NCBI RefSeq assembly: GCF_029871235.1
Contig: NZ_SSOM01000066.1
Span: 1 to 58,483 of the forward strand
From: Pseudomonas sp. BN411
GTDB taxonomy: Bacteria; Pseudomonadota; Gammaproteobacteria; Pseudomonadales; Pseudomonadaceae
Length of the DNA: 58,483 nt
Direction of reading: 5' to 3'
Made by a program: the position numbers and the translations under genes. The notes under the pieces were generated by a model that was not told where the DNA came from, did no database searches, and was given only the letters and a program-made list of their open reading frames with translations. This document shows positions 50,106 through 58,111 of the stretch, piece by piece. Position 1 is the first letter of the stretch, and every line of letters begins with the position of its first letter.

Positions 50106-51416
50106 TCAACCGCCGTAAGTGATCGCCTGCATCTCCCCACCAACGGGAATCTGCGGCGCGGTCTGGTTGCTGGTGATCACCAGGTCGTAGGTGAAGGGCC
50201 CGCCCAGGCGCCACTGGCCGGACACCAGCGGGGTCTTGGCGACGTTCTTCACCGGACCGTTCTTCCAGCTCACCGGGCCGACCACGGTGTTCAGTTCGGT
50301 CTTCAGCAGCGCATCGCGGGTGGCCTCGGGATTACCCACTTCCTCGGTGCGCTGGAGGATGTCCACCGCCAGCTCGAACAGCGCATGGACGAAGCCCAGC
50401 GGCTGGGTCCACTGCTTGCCGGTGGCCTTGGTGTAACGCTCGGCGAGCTGCCCGGCAGTGAGGCCGTTGAGGGACGAGCTGAAGGGATGGCTCGGGCTCC
50501 ACCAGATTTCCGTGGAGAGGTTGTGCCCGGCCTTGCCCAGGGCCTCCACTGCCGAGGGGAACAGTAGCGCCTTGCCCACCGACATGGCCTTGGGCTGGAA
50601 GCCCTGCTGGCGCGCCTGGGTCCAGAAGGTCGTGAGGTCCGGCGGGATGACCACGCCCGTGACGATCTCGGCTTCGGCCTTCTTGAAGGCGGAAATCTGC
50701 GCGGAGAAGTCGTCGGTCAGGCTCTGGAAGCGACCCGGGTCCACCAGCTGGAAGCCCTTCTGCGAGAGCACCGGCGGGAAGCCCAGCTTGCTGTCGCCCC
50801 AGGCATTGCCGTCGCCGTCGTTGGGGAACAGTCCACCGATTACCTTGTTGCTGCCCATGCCGCCCCACATGGCGGTGTAGGTGGCGATCACATCTTCCAG
50901 GCCCCAGAAGAAGTGATAGGTCCACTGGAAGCCTTCGTCCGGCTTGCCGCCACGGGTGAAGAACCAGGGCTGCCAGGGCGCCACGGTGGAGATGCAGGGG
51001 ATTTCGTTGATCTCGCACTGGTCCGACACCGGGTTGGTGGTCTCCGGGGTGGAAGACACCAGCATCAGGTCGATGCCGTCGGAAAGGATCAGCTCGTTGG
51101 CCACTTCGGCGGCGCGGTTGGGGTTGGACTGGCTGTCCTTGACGATCACCTCCAGGCGGCAGCGCTGGCCGCCCACTGTGATGCTGTTCTTCAGCACCGA
51201 GGCCAGGCTCTCGATGATGTAGGCATCCGCTGCGGCGAAGGGGGCCAGCGGCCCGGTCTGCGGGCTGACGTAGCCGATGCGGATGACCTTTTCCGCCGCG
51301 AACAGCGGTCCTGAAGAAAAGCCTGCGAGCAGCGAGCCGCCAGCCACGACGCCGCTGGCCCGCAGGAAATCACGCCGGGAAAGCCCGGCACCGAGGAGTT
51401 TCTTGTTGTTGTCCAT
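50106..51416 (-). CDS. Tat-exported branched-chain-type ABC substrate-binding protein
   Basis: A 436-residue type I periplasmic binding protein. The signal is twin-arginine (SRRDFLRASG at residues 13-22, then VVAGGSLLAGFSSG), so it is exported folded. The mature chain begins near AAEKVIRIGYVSPQTGPLAP, and LILSDGIDLMLVSSTPETTN and WNDG-like loops are typical of the family. It captures the substrate for the LivHMGF-type permease encoded downstream. ATG at 51416; 81 bp after the porin gene. Longer than classical LivJ (about 370 residues), nearer to the amide/urea/aromatic-acid-binding subgroup. Confidence 0.9.
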   Translation of the reverse strand: MDNNKKLLGAGLSRRDFLRASGVVAGGSLLAGFSSGPLFAAEKVIRIGYVSPQTGPLAPFAAADAYIIESLASVLKNSITVGGQRCRLEVIVKDSQSNPNRAAEVANELILSDGIDLMLVSSTPETTNPVSDQCEINEIPCISTVAPWQPWFFTRGGKPDEGFQWTYHFFWGLEDVIATYTAMWGGMGSNKVIGGLFPNDGDGNAWGDSKLGFPPVLSQKGFQLVDPGRFQSLTDDFSAQISAFKKAEAEIVTGVVIPPDLTTFWTQARQQGFQPKAMSVGKALLFPSAVEALGKAGHNLSTEIWWSPSHPFSSSLNGLTAGQLAERYTKATGKQWTQPLGFVHALFELAVDILQRTEEVGNPEATRDALLKTELNTVVGPVSWKNGPVKNVAKTPLVSGQWRLGGPFTYDLVITSNQTAPQIPVGGEMQAITYGG

Positions 51417-51497
51417 GACGGATACCTCGACTGGAGAATGTGACCCGGCGCGGACGCGCAAAGAGGCCCGGCCGGGAAGGCAGTAGGTGCGGATGGA

Positions 51498-52847
51498 TCA
51501 GAAGAAGACGGTGATGTCGAAAGAGCCCACCAGTTGGCTGTCTTCGCGGCCGTCGCCGAAGGCGTCGCGACCGTTGCCGCTGTGGATGTCGTAGCGCAAT
51601 TCGGGGCGCAGACGGACGTTGGGCACCGGCGTCCAGGCCAGGTTGGTGGTGAAGCCGTAGAAGCTGCCCCAGCTCGGATCGGGGATGCCGGTTTGCGGGT
51701 CGATGTTGGCCATCACCACGTGTACCGGCGCGTCGGTGTAGAACCACTCGGCACGGCTGTTCCACATCAGGTTGTCGCCCAGGCGGTGGTACCAGTTGAC
51801 GTCGGTGCCGTACCAGTGGGCGTTGTCCTTGTTGGCGAAGGCGGCGAAGGCCGCGCCCTCCTGCTGGCCGTAGTTGAACTCGACGGCGACGCGGTTGCGC
51901 TCGTCGAGCACATGGGAAACCGTCAGGTAGGAGGCGTAGCGGGTCAGGTCCTGGTCATCGGTCCCGGCCGGGATCGGCGAGCCGCAGGCGCACTCGGCGA
52001 AGCTGTCGCCCGCGCCGTTGCCGTAGATGTTTTCCCAATCGACCCAGGTGCGGAAGTCCGCCGAGCGCCAGCGCAGGTTGGCGATCACGTCCGGGTCGCC
52101 GTTGGGGTCCTGCATGTTGTTCCAGCCCTGCACCAGGCCCAGCTCGAAGCCGAGCATGCTGCCGCCCTCTTCCTGGGGCAGCTTGAAGGAATACAGCGCG
52201 CCGGTGTGCTTGGCTGGGCCGTGCATGAAGGAATAGGTGTGGCTGTAGAAGTCCGCCGGGGCCGGGCTCCCCAGGGCGAAGCCGATCTCGTTCTCCAGCG
52301 GGGTGTGGAAGACGCCGAGCATCAGGTTGGAGCCGCCGAGTACCGGGATGTAGAAGTCCAGGTAGGCCTGGGCGATGTTGAAGTTCTCGTCGTTGGCGTC
52401 GGCGCTGCGGTTGACGCCGAAGTCTTCGTCGAAGCCGTAGGTCTTGAAGAAGCGCGCATCCTTGCCATACAGCGCGGTGACGTTGAAACCCCAGTCGGCT
52501 TCCTGCGGCATCGGCCCCGGGAACGGACCGACACGGCCCACCACGTTGCCCTTGGGCGTCTTCTCGATGGCCAGGGCGAACTGGTTGAGGTTGAAGCCTT
52601 CGTCGTTGTTGAAGAAGGCCTGCTTGCTCACGTCGTCACTGCCGTTGTCGTTGTAGATCCAGCCGGCCTGGGCCCAGCCATGGACCTTGATGCCGTAATC
52701 CTTTTCCAGGCCATCACCGAAGGCGCTGCGGAACAGCGAACCGGACGGACCCGGCTCGGCGGCCTGGGTGAATACGGGAAACAGCGCGGCGGCCGCCAGG
52801 ACCGGAGCGAACAGGGAGGATGCGGAACGATGCTTGCGAGGAATCAT
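51498..52847 (-). CDS. Outer-membrane beta-barrel porin (BBP2/OmpL-like)
   Basis: A 449-residue protein with a signal peptide (MIPRKHRSASSLFAPVLAAA, cleaved near TQA) and a mature part rich in alternating aromatic strands, for example VHGWAQAGWIYNDNG, LMLGVFHTPLENEIGFALGS and NLMWNSRAEWFYTDAP; it ends in a typical barrel strand with terminal Phe (LVGSFDITVFF). This matches the beta-barrel porin-2 family. First gene of the import operon, so it likely admits the same substrate across the outer membrane. An A-rich motif lies in its leader. Confidence 0.87.
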   Translation of the reverse strand: MIPRKHRSASSLFAPVLAAAALFPVFTQAAEPGPSGSLFRSAFGDGLEKDYGIKVHGWAQAGWIYNDNGSDDVSKQAFFNNDEGFNLNQFALAIEKTPKGNVVGRVGPFPGPMPQEADWGFNVTALYGKDARFFKTYGFDEDFGVNRSADANDENFNIAQAYLDFYIPVLGGSNLMLGVFHTPLENEIGFALGSPAPADFYSHTYSFMHGPAKHTGALYSFKLPQEEGGSMLGFELGLVQGWNNMQDPNGDPDVIANLRWRSADFRTWVDWENIYGNGAGDSFAECACGSPIPAGTDDQDLTRYASYLTVSHVLDERNRVAVEFNYGQQEGAAFAAFANKDNAHWYGTDVNWYHRLGDNLMWNSRAEWFYTDAPVHVVMANIDPQTGIPDPSWGSFYGFTTNLAWTPVPNVRLRPELRYDIHSGNGRDAFGDGREDSQLVGSFDITVFF

Positions 52848-52857
52848 GGCAGCTACC

Positions 52858-52868
52858 TTGTTTTTATT
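52858..52868 (-). promoter_or_regulatory. Crc/Hfq-type A-rich motif in the porin leader
   Basis: On the minus strand AATAAAAACAA, a full AANAANAANAA match, directly precedes the AAGG ribosome site of the porin gene. Hfq-Crc binding here would repress the first gene of the import operon during growth on preferred carbon sources. Confidence 0.55.
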
Positions 52869-53099
52869 AGTCAGCCTGATGCGGACAACTCCCACTGGCA
52901 GTGCGGGTCTGGATGTCCGGTTGGGGCGCAAGCTACAAGCGGCCCTCACCTCCAACAATTCCGGTTTCAGCGATATGAGTGTTTGCGAATCGAGAACAAT
53001 GGCGCCTGCCCTGAGCTAGAGCGGCTGATGGGGGGATGGGGTACGGCGGAGTGGGCGGTTATCGGACGGAATTGGCACACGTGCCGGAAAAGAAAACCT

Positions 53100-53243
53100 T
53101 GTGGGGGCGATTTCAATCGCTCATCGGTCCAGACGCCTTGTAGGAGCTAGCTTGCTAGCGAAAGGGAGCCATTCGCTGGCAAGCCAGCTCCTACGGGCAA
53201 TGCAGCGACTTGCACAGACATAGCCGATGAATTCGCCCCCACA
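53100..53243. repeat. Palindromic GGGGGCGA element split by a GTAGGAGC repeat
   Basis: Left arm TGTGGGGGCGATTTCAATCG and right arm GATGAATTCGCCCCCACA enclose an unrelated inverted repeat at 53150-53194 (GTAGGAGCTAGCTTGCTAGC ... GCTGGCAAGCCAGCTCCTAC). No gene is seen between the porin start and 53267; the porin promoter must lie in 52869-53100. Confidence 0.75.
53150..53194. repeat. GTAGGAGC inverted repeat nested in the element above
   Basis: A 45-bp inverted repeat of the widespread Pseudomonas GTAGGAGC...GCTCCTAC type, located where other copies of the outer element have their short inner hairpins. Confidence 0.75.
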
Positions 53244-53266
53244 GAGAAAGCGGGCCGTGGGCTGCT

Positions 53267-53482
53267 TCAACGCTTCCTGCGCAACGGCTCCAGCAACGGC
53301 TTCAGCCCGTTGTGGTCGATCTCCTGCATGAGCATCAGCAGCCGTCCGATCTCGCCTTTGGGGAAGCCTTCGCGGGCGAACCAGTTGAGGTAGTGCCCGG
53401 GCAGGTCGGCAATCAGGCGGCCCTTGTACTTGCCGTACGGCATCTCACGGGTGACCAGGAGCAGCAGGTCTTCGGGGTTCAT
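53267..53482 (-). CDS. DUF3820 family protein
   Basis: A 71-residue soluble protein with the family pattern MPYGKYKGRLIADLPGHYLN and WFAREGFPKGEIGRLLMLM. The ATG at 53482 has an AAGG site and gives the family's usual start; an ATG at 53539 overlapping the upstream gene's stop is an alternative. Members have been linked to quorum-controlled virulence in P. aeruginosa; the molecular role is unknown. Downstream of and cotranscribed with the DUF190 gene. Confidence 0.83.
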   Translation of the reverse strand: MNPEDLLLLVTREMPYGKYKGRLIADLPGHYLNWFAREGFPKGEIGRLLMLMQEIDHNGLKPLLEPLRRKR

Positions 53483-53531
53483 CAGGCGGCCTTGCGGGTG
53501 GAGGAAGCGGCGATTGTCGCAGAGCCGCAGC

Positions 53532-53858
53532 TCAGGCATCCACCGGCGCGCCCAGCAGGCCGAATTCCGCTGGCACCTTCACGTAGAACAGGGTCACGCC
53601 CTCCTCTTCCATGCGCTTGAGCAGGGCGTCGCACTCCGCCTCGCTGAGGGCCATGAGGATCAGCATGGGCTGGTCGGCCATCTCGAAGAAGTGATGGGAA
53701 TGGAAGTGTTTGGTATGCCCAAACCCTTCGATACCGGAAACCAGGGTGGCCCCGCGCAGGCCCATTTCCATGGCCAGGGCGACGATCCAGTCGGCGAGCA
53801 TCTTGCCCTCGTGACGGCGGTTCTGCTGGGTGTAGAGGGTGAGTTGATAGCCGTTCAT
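53532..53858 (-). CDS. DUF190 family protein
   Basis: A 108-residue protein of the PII-like DUF190 family: QLTLYTQQNRRHEGKMLADW, then GLRGATLVSGIEGFGHTKHF with the FGxHxxxH-type loop, HSHHFFEMADQPMLILMAL and a C-terminal VTLFYVKVP strand. The fold resembles PII signalling proteins and members often sit beside fluoride exporter crcB, but no crcB is here. AGGAGG site before the ATG at 53858. Role unknown; small-molecule or metal binding is plausible. Confidence 0.85.
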   Translation of the reverse strand: MNGYQLTLYTQQNRRHEGKMLADWIVALAMEMGLRGATLVSGIEGFGHTKHFHSHHFFEMADQPMLILMALSEAECDALLKRMEEEGVTLFYVKVPAEFGLLGAPVDA

Positions 53859-53878
53859 GCAACCTCCTCGTGGAGCGT

Positions 53879-53960
53879 GCTCACGATCGCGCGAGCTGTA
53901 AATGAGCAAGCCCGAAGCCATTCGCAACGCAGTTATTCCGACGCGCAGCCGATCGTGAGC
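53879..53960. repeat. Spaced 11-bp perfect inverted repeat
   Basis: GCTCACGATCG at 53879-53889 and CGATCGTGAGC at 53950-53960 are exact inverses separated by 60 nt. They fill the gap between the SDR stop (53967) and the DUF190 start (53858), so transcripts reading from the SDR gene could fold here. Confidence 0.6.
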
Positions 53961-53966
53961 AGGCTC

Positions 53967-54710
53967 TCAGATGATGCCGCCGTTGACGCGCAGTGTCTGG
54001 CCATTGACCCAGGCACCCTCCGGGCCAACCAGGAAGGCCACCAGGTTGGCGATGTCCTCGGGGTTCCCGAGGCGTTCCAGCGGGGCCTGCTTGGTCAGGC
54101 GCTCCACCAACTCCGGGGGCTTGCCGTCGAGGAACAGGTTGGTGGCCGTGGGCCCCGGCGCCACGCAGTTGACCGAAATGCAGCGGCCACGCAATTCGCG
54201 GGCGAAGATCGCGCTCATGGTTTCCACCGCCGCCTTGGACGCCGCGTAGATGGCGTAGCCCGGCAGCCCCATCCCCACCACGCTGCTGGACAGGTTGACG
54301 ATGCGCCCGCCGCTGCGCAGGCGCGAGGCAGCCATCTTGAGGGTGTTGAAGGTCCCGCGCGTGTTGATGGCGAACATCCGGTCATAGAGCGCCATTTCGG
54401 TATCGGCCAGCGGCACCAGGCCAGGCTGGATCACCCCGGCGTTGTTCACCAGGATGTCGACGGCGCCGAACTCCATTTCCGTCTGGTCGAACAGCACTGC
54501 GACCGCTACGGGGTCGCTGACATCGGCCAGCACCGGATAAGCCCTGCCACCCGCCCGTCTGATTTCGTCCACTACCCGCTCGGCGGCTTCCGGCCGCGTG
54601 GCGTAATTGACGACTACCTGGATGCCATCGGCTGCGAGACGGCGAGCGATGGCGGCGCCGATGCCCCGGGACGCTCCGGTGACGATTGCGGTTCTGGCAG
54701 TTTCTGGCAT
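53967..54710 (-). CDS. Short-chain dehydrogenase/reductase (FabG-like)
   Basis: A 247-residue classical SDR: cofactor motif TGASRGIG at residues 11-18, VNYATRPEAAER after strand 2 (NADP-type), NNAG, LSSSVVGMGLPGYAIYAASK with catalytic Ser, Tyr and Lys, and ending NGQTLRVNGGII. ATG at 54710 with GGGAGA site. It resembles 3-oxoacyl-ACP reductase-like enzymes of unknown substrate. Stands alone; an 11-bp inverted repeat lies downstream. Confidence 0.88.
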   Translation of the reverse strand: MPETARTAIVTGASRGIGAAIARRLAADGIQVVVNYATRPEAAERVVDEIRRAGGRAYPVLADVSDPVAVAVLFDQTEMEFGAVDILVNNAGVIQPGLVPLADTEMALYDRMFAINTRGTFNTLKMAASRLRSGGRIVNLSSSVVGMGLPGYAIYAASKAAVETMSAIFARELRGRCISVNCVAPGPTATNLFLDGKPPELVERLTKQAPLERLGNPEDIANLVAFLVGPEGAWVNGQTLRVNGGII

Positions 54711-54817
54711 GCGGCTCTCCCGAATGGCCCTCAAAGCCACGGCTGGTGCCGCTTGCGGGGGCCTTTTCAGTGGTATAGCCGCAGATGGCGCACTGTGCGG
54801 GACCGGCTATCCGGCGC

Positions 54818-56014
54818 CTACAAAGTGCCGGCTACCGGCGCTGTGGTTGCCGCCGGCCGATAGCTGGCCGGGCTGAACAACCGGGTCACCCCCAGCATCA
54901 GCAGCACGCCGACCACCAGCACCAGCCAGGCGGCGGTGAAGCCGCCGGTGACCTCCCGCAGCCAACCGCTGAGCCAGGGCGACACAGCGTTGATCAGGAA
55001 GCCCACGCCCTGCACGAAGGCGGCCAATTGGCCCGCCTCACGCGGATCGCGGCGATGGTCGAGGGTGAGGATCAGGCTGAGGGCGAAGCACGCCCCCAGG
55101 CCGAAGCCGATCAGGGCGATCCACAGGGCGAACAGTTCCAGGGGCGCCCAGATCAATCCGGCGAAGCCCACCGCCTGGGCGATCAGGCTCACCGACAGCA
55201 GCGGCCGACGGTCCGTGCCGCGTTGCGCCAGGGCGGGCATGCCCAGGGCCGCGATCACCTGGAAGATGGTCATGAAGGCCAGCAGCGAACCGCTGCGGGT
55301 CGGGCTCCAGCCGAGTTGCTGATAGTAGGCCGGCAGCCAGGCGACCATGCTCATGTAGCCGCAGTTGACCAGGCCGAAATACAGGGCGAGCAGCCAGGCG
55401 CGACGATTGCCCATGAAGCTCACGGACCGGCCGCCAGCTAGGGGCGCAGGGCTCGGCAGGGGCCGCGACAGCCAAAGCGCCAGGGCCAGCACCGCCGGTA
55501 CCAGCCAGAGCCCCAACCCCACCTGCCAGTGCTCGAAGTGATGGGCCAACAACGGGCTGGTCAGCGCTGCCATGCCACCACCGCCCATCAGGGAGGCGGA
55601 ATACACGCCCATGGCCAACGCCACCCGGCCCTCGAACCGGCGCTTGATCACCGCTGGCAGCAGTGCCTGGATCAGCGCCACACCGGCGCCACCCAGCAAG
55701 GCGGTCGCCAGCAGCGGGCCGGCCTGGCCACACAGCAGCCGCGCCAGGCAGGCACCGGCGATCAGCGCGAGCCCTAGGCCGATGCCACGCCGTTCGCCCA
55801 GGCCACCCAGTTTGTTGCTCAGCAGTGCCACCAGCCCCATGCAGATGACCGGCAGCGTGGTCAGCAGCGCGGCGGTCTGGAAGCCCATGCCGGTGGCGCT
55901 GCGAATGTCGGCCAGAAGCGGACTCACCGACGCGAGGATGGGTCTCAGGTTCAGCCCGACGACGACCAGCAACGCCCAGGCAGCGAGATTGTCGAGACGG
56001 TCAGCGCGCGGCAT
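54818..56014 (-). CDS. MFS transporter, CynX/NimT family
   Basis: A 398-residue transporter with twelve predicted spans. GLNLRPILASVSPLLADIRS and GLGERRGIGLGLALIAGACL, together with YYQQLGWSPTRSGSLLAFMT, are typical of the cyanate/2-nitroimidazole (CynX/NimT) family. Overlaps the deaminase gene upstream by 14 bases, so the two are translated from one message. The substrate may be a nitrogen heterocycle related to the deaminase reaction. Confidence 0.88.
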   Translation of the reverse strand: MPRADRLDNLAAWALLVVVGLNLRPILASVSPLLADIRSATGMGFQTAALLTTLPVICMGLVALLSNKLGGLGERRGIGLGLALIAGACLARLLCGQAGPLLATALLGGAGVALIQALLPAVIKRRFEGRVALAMGVYSASLMGGGGMAALTSPLLAHHFEHWQVGLGLWLVPAVLALALWLSRPLPSPAPLAGGRSVSFMGNRRAWLLALYFGLVNCGYMSMVAWLPAYYQQLGWSPTRSGSLLAFMTIFQVIAALGMPALAQRGTDRRPLLSVSLIAQAVGFAGLIWAPLELFALWIALIGFGLGACFALSLILTLDHRRDPREAGQLAAFVQGVGFLINAVSPWLSGWLREVTGGFTAAWLVLVVGVLLMLGVTRLFSPASYRPAATTAPVAGTL

Positions 56015-56462
56015 GCAGGGCCTGCCAGCGCGCATAGATTTCACTCATGGCCGGTTGCGGCAGGTGCTGGATGTCCAGCTTCTGTGCGTCCAGGGGCAGC
56101 GCCATCTGCTGGTAGACAGCCGCAGTGGACAAACCGAAGGGTTCGCCCACGGCATTGGCCGCAGCGAACACCACGCGGCTCACGCCGCACATATGCATGG
56201 CGGCCAGGCACATGGGGCACGGCTGGCCGCTGGCGTAGATCACGCAGCCGTCCAGGCGCGGGCCCAACTGCCGGCTGGCGGCGCGGATGGCCTGGAGTTC
56301 AGCGTGGCAGGTGGGGTCCTGGGTCAGGTGGATTTCATTCACTGCGCGGGCCAGCACCTGGCCGTCACGCACCAGCAGCGCGCCGAACGGGCGGCCGCCC
56401 TGCTCCACATTCTGCCGCGCCAGTTCCACGGCCTGTTCCAGGTAGTTGCGATCTTCAGACAT
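56001..56462 (-). CDS. Nucleoside/nucleobase deaminase (CMP/dCMP deaminase fold)
   Basis: A 153-residue zinc deaminase. Zinc ligands and proton shuttle: CHAELQAIR with His53 and Glu55, and PCPMC with Cys82 and Cys85. It resembles guanine/cytosine-type or tRNA-adenosine-type deaminases; chromosomal TadA is usually longer and located elsewhere, so a free-base or small-heterocycle substrate is more likely. ATG at 56462 with a GGAG site. Middle gene of the ankyrin-deaminase-transporter operon. Confidence 0.88.
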   Translation of the reverse strand: MSEDRNYLEQAVELARQNVEQGGRPFGALLVRDGQVLARAVNEIHLTQDPTCHAELQAIRAASRQLGPRLDGCVIYASGQPCPMCLAAMHMCGVSRVVFAAANAVGEPFGLSTAAVYQQMALPLDAQKLDIQHLPQPAMSEIYARWQALHAAR

Positions 56463-56477
56463 GGGGTGCTCCATCAA

Positions 56478-57146
56478 TCAGCGGGCGCCGGCGGCGCGCA
56501 GCTTGGCGGCGATGGCCCGCTGTCCGCGCTGTTCGGCATGTTGCAAGGGGGTGACGCCTTCGTTGTCGGCCAGGTCGAGGTCAGCATCGGCGGCGATCAG
56601 CAGCTCGACGATGCGCTGGTGAGCCGGTCCGCCGTCACCCAGCAACACGGCCTCCAGCAAGCAGGTCCAGCCGAGCTTGTTGACGTGGTCGAGGTCGACG
56701 CCGGCAGCGATGAGGGTGCGCACGGTGTCCACGTGACCACGTTCGCAGGCGGGGATCAGCGCGGTGCCGCCGAAACGGTTGGTGCTGCGCAGGTTGGCGC
56801 CGTGGGCCAGGGTCAGTTCGAGGATCTGCTGGTGGCCGCTGGCGCCCGCCAGCAAGTAGGCGCTGTCCTGCATACGGTTCTGCAGGTTGACGTCGGCGCC
56901 GGCTTCGATCAGCCGGCGGGCCACATCCACCCGATTGGCAGCGGTGGCGAGCAGCAGGGGCGTGTTGCCCTGGCCATCGCGCACGTCCACCGGTACGCCC
57001 TGTTGCAGCAGGTTTTCTACCCCGCCCAGGTCGCCCGCTCCGGCAGCTTGCAACAGGCGTTGAGCTGCACTGTCATCCGCCTTGGCTTGCGCTGCCAACA
57101 GCAGGCCGCTGGCCAGGAACAGGCACTGAATGAGTCCGGCTTTCAT
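56478..57146 (-). CDS. Exported ankyrin-repeat protein
   Basis: A 222-residue protein with a signal peptide (MKAGLIQCLFLASGLLLAAQ, cleaved near AKA) and about five ankyrin repeats, for example NTPLLLATAANRVDVARRLI, GTALIPACERGHVDTVRTLI and VTPLQHAEQRGQRAIAAKL. Periplasmic protein-protein contact is the expected role. First gene of a three-gene operon (15 bp before the deaminase gene), divergent from a LysR regulator. A periplasmic ankyrin protein paired with a cytoplasmic deaminase is unusual. Confidence 0.85.
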   Translation of the reverse strand: MKAGLIQCLFLASGLLLAAQAKADDSAAQRLLQAAGAGDLGGVENLLQQGVPVDVRDGQGNTPLLLATAANRVDVARRLIEAGADVNLQNRMQDSAYLLAGASGHQQILELTLAHGANLRSTNRFGGTALIPACERGHVDTVRTLIAAGVDLDHVNKLGWTCLLEAVLLGDGGPAHQRIVELLIAADADLDLADNEGVTPLQHAEQRGQRAIAAKLRAAGAR

Positions 57147-57250
57147 GGTTCGCCTCCGCACTTGGTCGAATGCGCGAAATTATGTCCGGCTGGTCAAGTA
57201 TTCTGAAATTAAATATAACCATGCCTATCAGTGGCACCTGGAATACATCC
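57147..57250. promoter_or_regulatory. Divergent promoter region of the ankyrin operon and LysR gene
   Basis: A 104-bp AT-rich gap with GAAATTATG and GAAATTAAATATAACC patches. An ATA-N8-TAT dyad-like site (57216-57232) fits the loose T-N11-A LysR pattern. No clear -35/-10 pair is visible. Confidence 0.4.
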
Positions 57251-58093
57251 ATGTTCGATCCCCTTCTCCTGCGCAGTTTCGTCGCCGTTGCCGATTGCGG
57301 GAACTTCACCCGCGCTGCCGAACGCCTGCACCTCACCCAGTCCACCGTCAGCCAGCAGTTGCGCCGGTTGGAGGAAAGCCTTGGCTGCCGCCTGCTCGAT
57401 CGCAGTCAGCGCCAGGTGGTGGCAACCGCCGAAGGCGAACAGTTGCTTGGCTACGCCCGGCGCATCCTCGCCCTGCAGGACGAAGCCGCCGAGGTGCTGC
57501 GCCACCAGCCCGGCAGTGGTGTGCTGCGCCTGGGTGTCCCCGAGGATTTCGCCGCCGAACGCCTGATGCCGGTACTCGCGGAATTCTCCGCCGCCTGGCC
57601 CGGCGTGCGTCTGGAGGTGACCAGCGGCCTCAGCCCGGAACTGCTGCGCCTGTACCAGGGCGGCGAGTTCGACCTGCTGCTGGTCAAGCGCATGGGCGAT
57701 GGCGGCGACAGCCTGGCCTCCTGGCCGGAACCACTGGGCTGGGTGGACAGCGTCAGCTCCCCGGCGTTTGGGCGCGAGCCGTTGCCCCTGGTTGTGTTTC
57801 CGGCCGGAGGGCTCTATCGCAATGAGATGCTCCACGGCCTCGATGTGCAGGGCCGGCGCTGGCGCATCGCCTACTCCAGCGCCAGCCTGGCCAGCGTGCG
57901 CGCGGCGGTGGCGGCGGGATTGGGCGTGAGTCTGCTGCCATTGCGTGTGCTGGGGCCGGAGCATCGGCTGCTCGGCAAGGTTGAGGATCTGCCAGAGATT
58001 CAGGGACTGCGACTGGCGCTCTATGGGCGGACGGGGTTGGGACGGGCGGAAGAGGAGTTGGTGGGAAGGTTGAAGGCGTTGTGTGGTGGTTGA
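57251..58093 (+). CDS. LysR-family transcriptional regulator
   Basis: A 280-residue LysR regulator. Winged helix: MFDPLLLRSFVAVADCGNFT, RAAERLHLTQSTVSQQLRRL. The effector domain is short, and FDLLLVKRMGDGGDSLASWP lies in its hinge region. The ATG at 57251 is placed at the family's standard start. Divergent from the ankyrin-deaminase-transporter operon and most likely its regulator, perhaps responding to the transported heterocycle. Confidence 0.88.
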   Translation: MFDPLLLRSFVAVADCGNFTRAAERLHLTQSTVSQQLRRLEESLGCRLLDRSQRQVVATAEGEQLLGYARRILALQDEAAEVLRHQPGSGVLRLGVPEDFAAERLMPVLAEFSAAWPGVRLEVTSGLSPELLRLYQGGEFDLLLVKRMGDGGDSLASWPEPLGWVDSVSSPAFGREPLPLVVFPAGGLYRNEMLHGLDVQGRRWRIAYSSASLASVRAAVAAGLGVSLLPLRVLGPEHRLLGKVEDLPEIQGLRLALYGRTGLGRAEEELVGRLKALCGG

Positions 58094-58111
58094 ATACGGC
58101 AGCTGGCCGGC

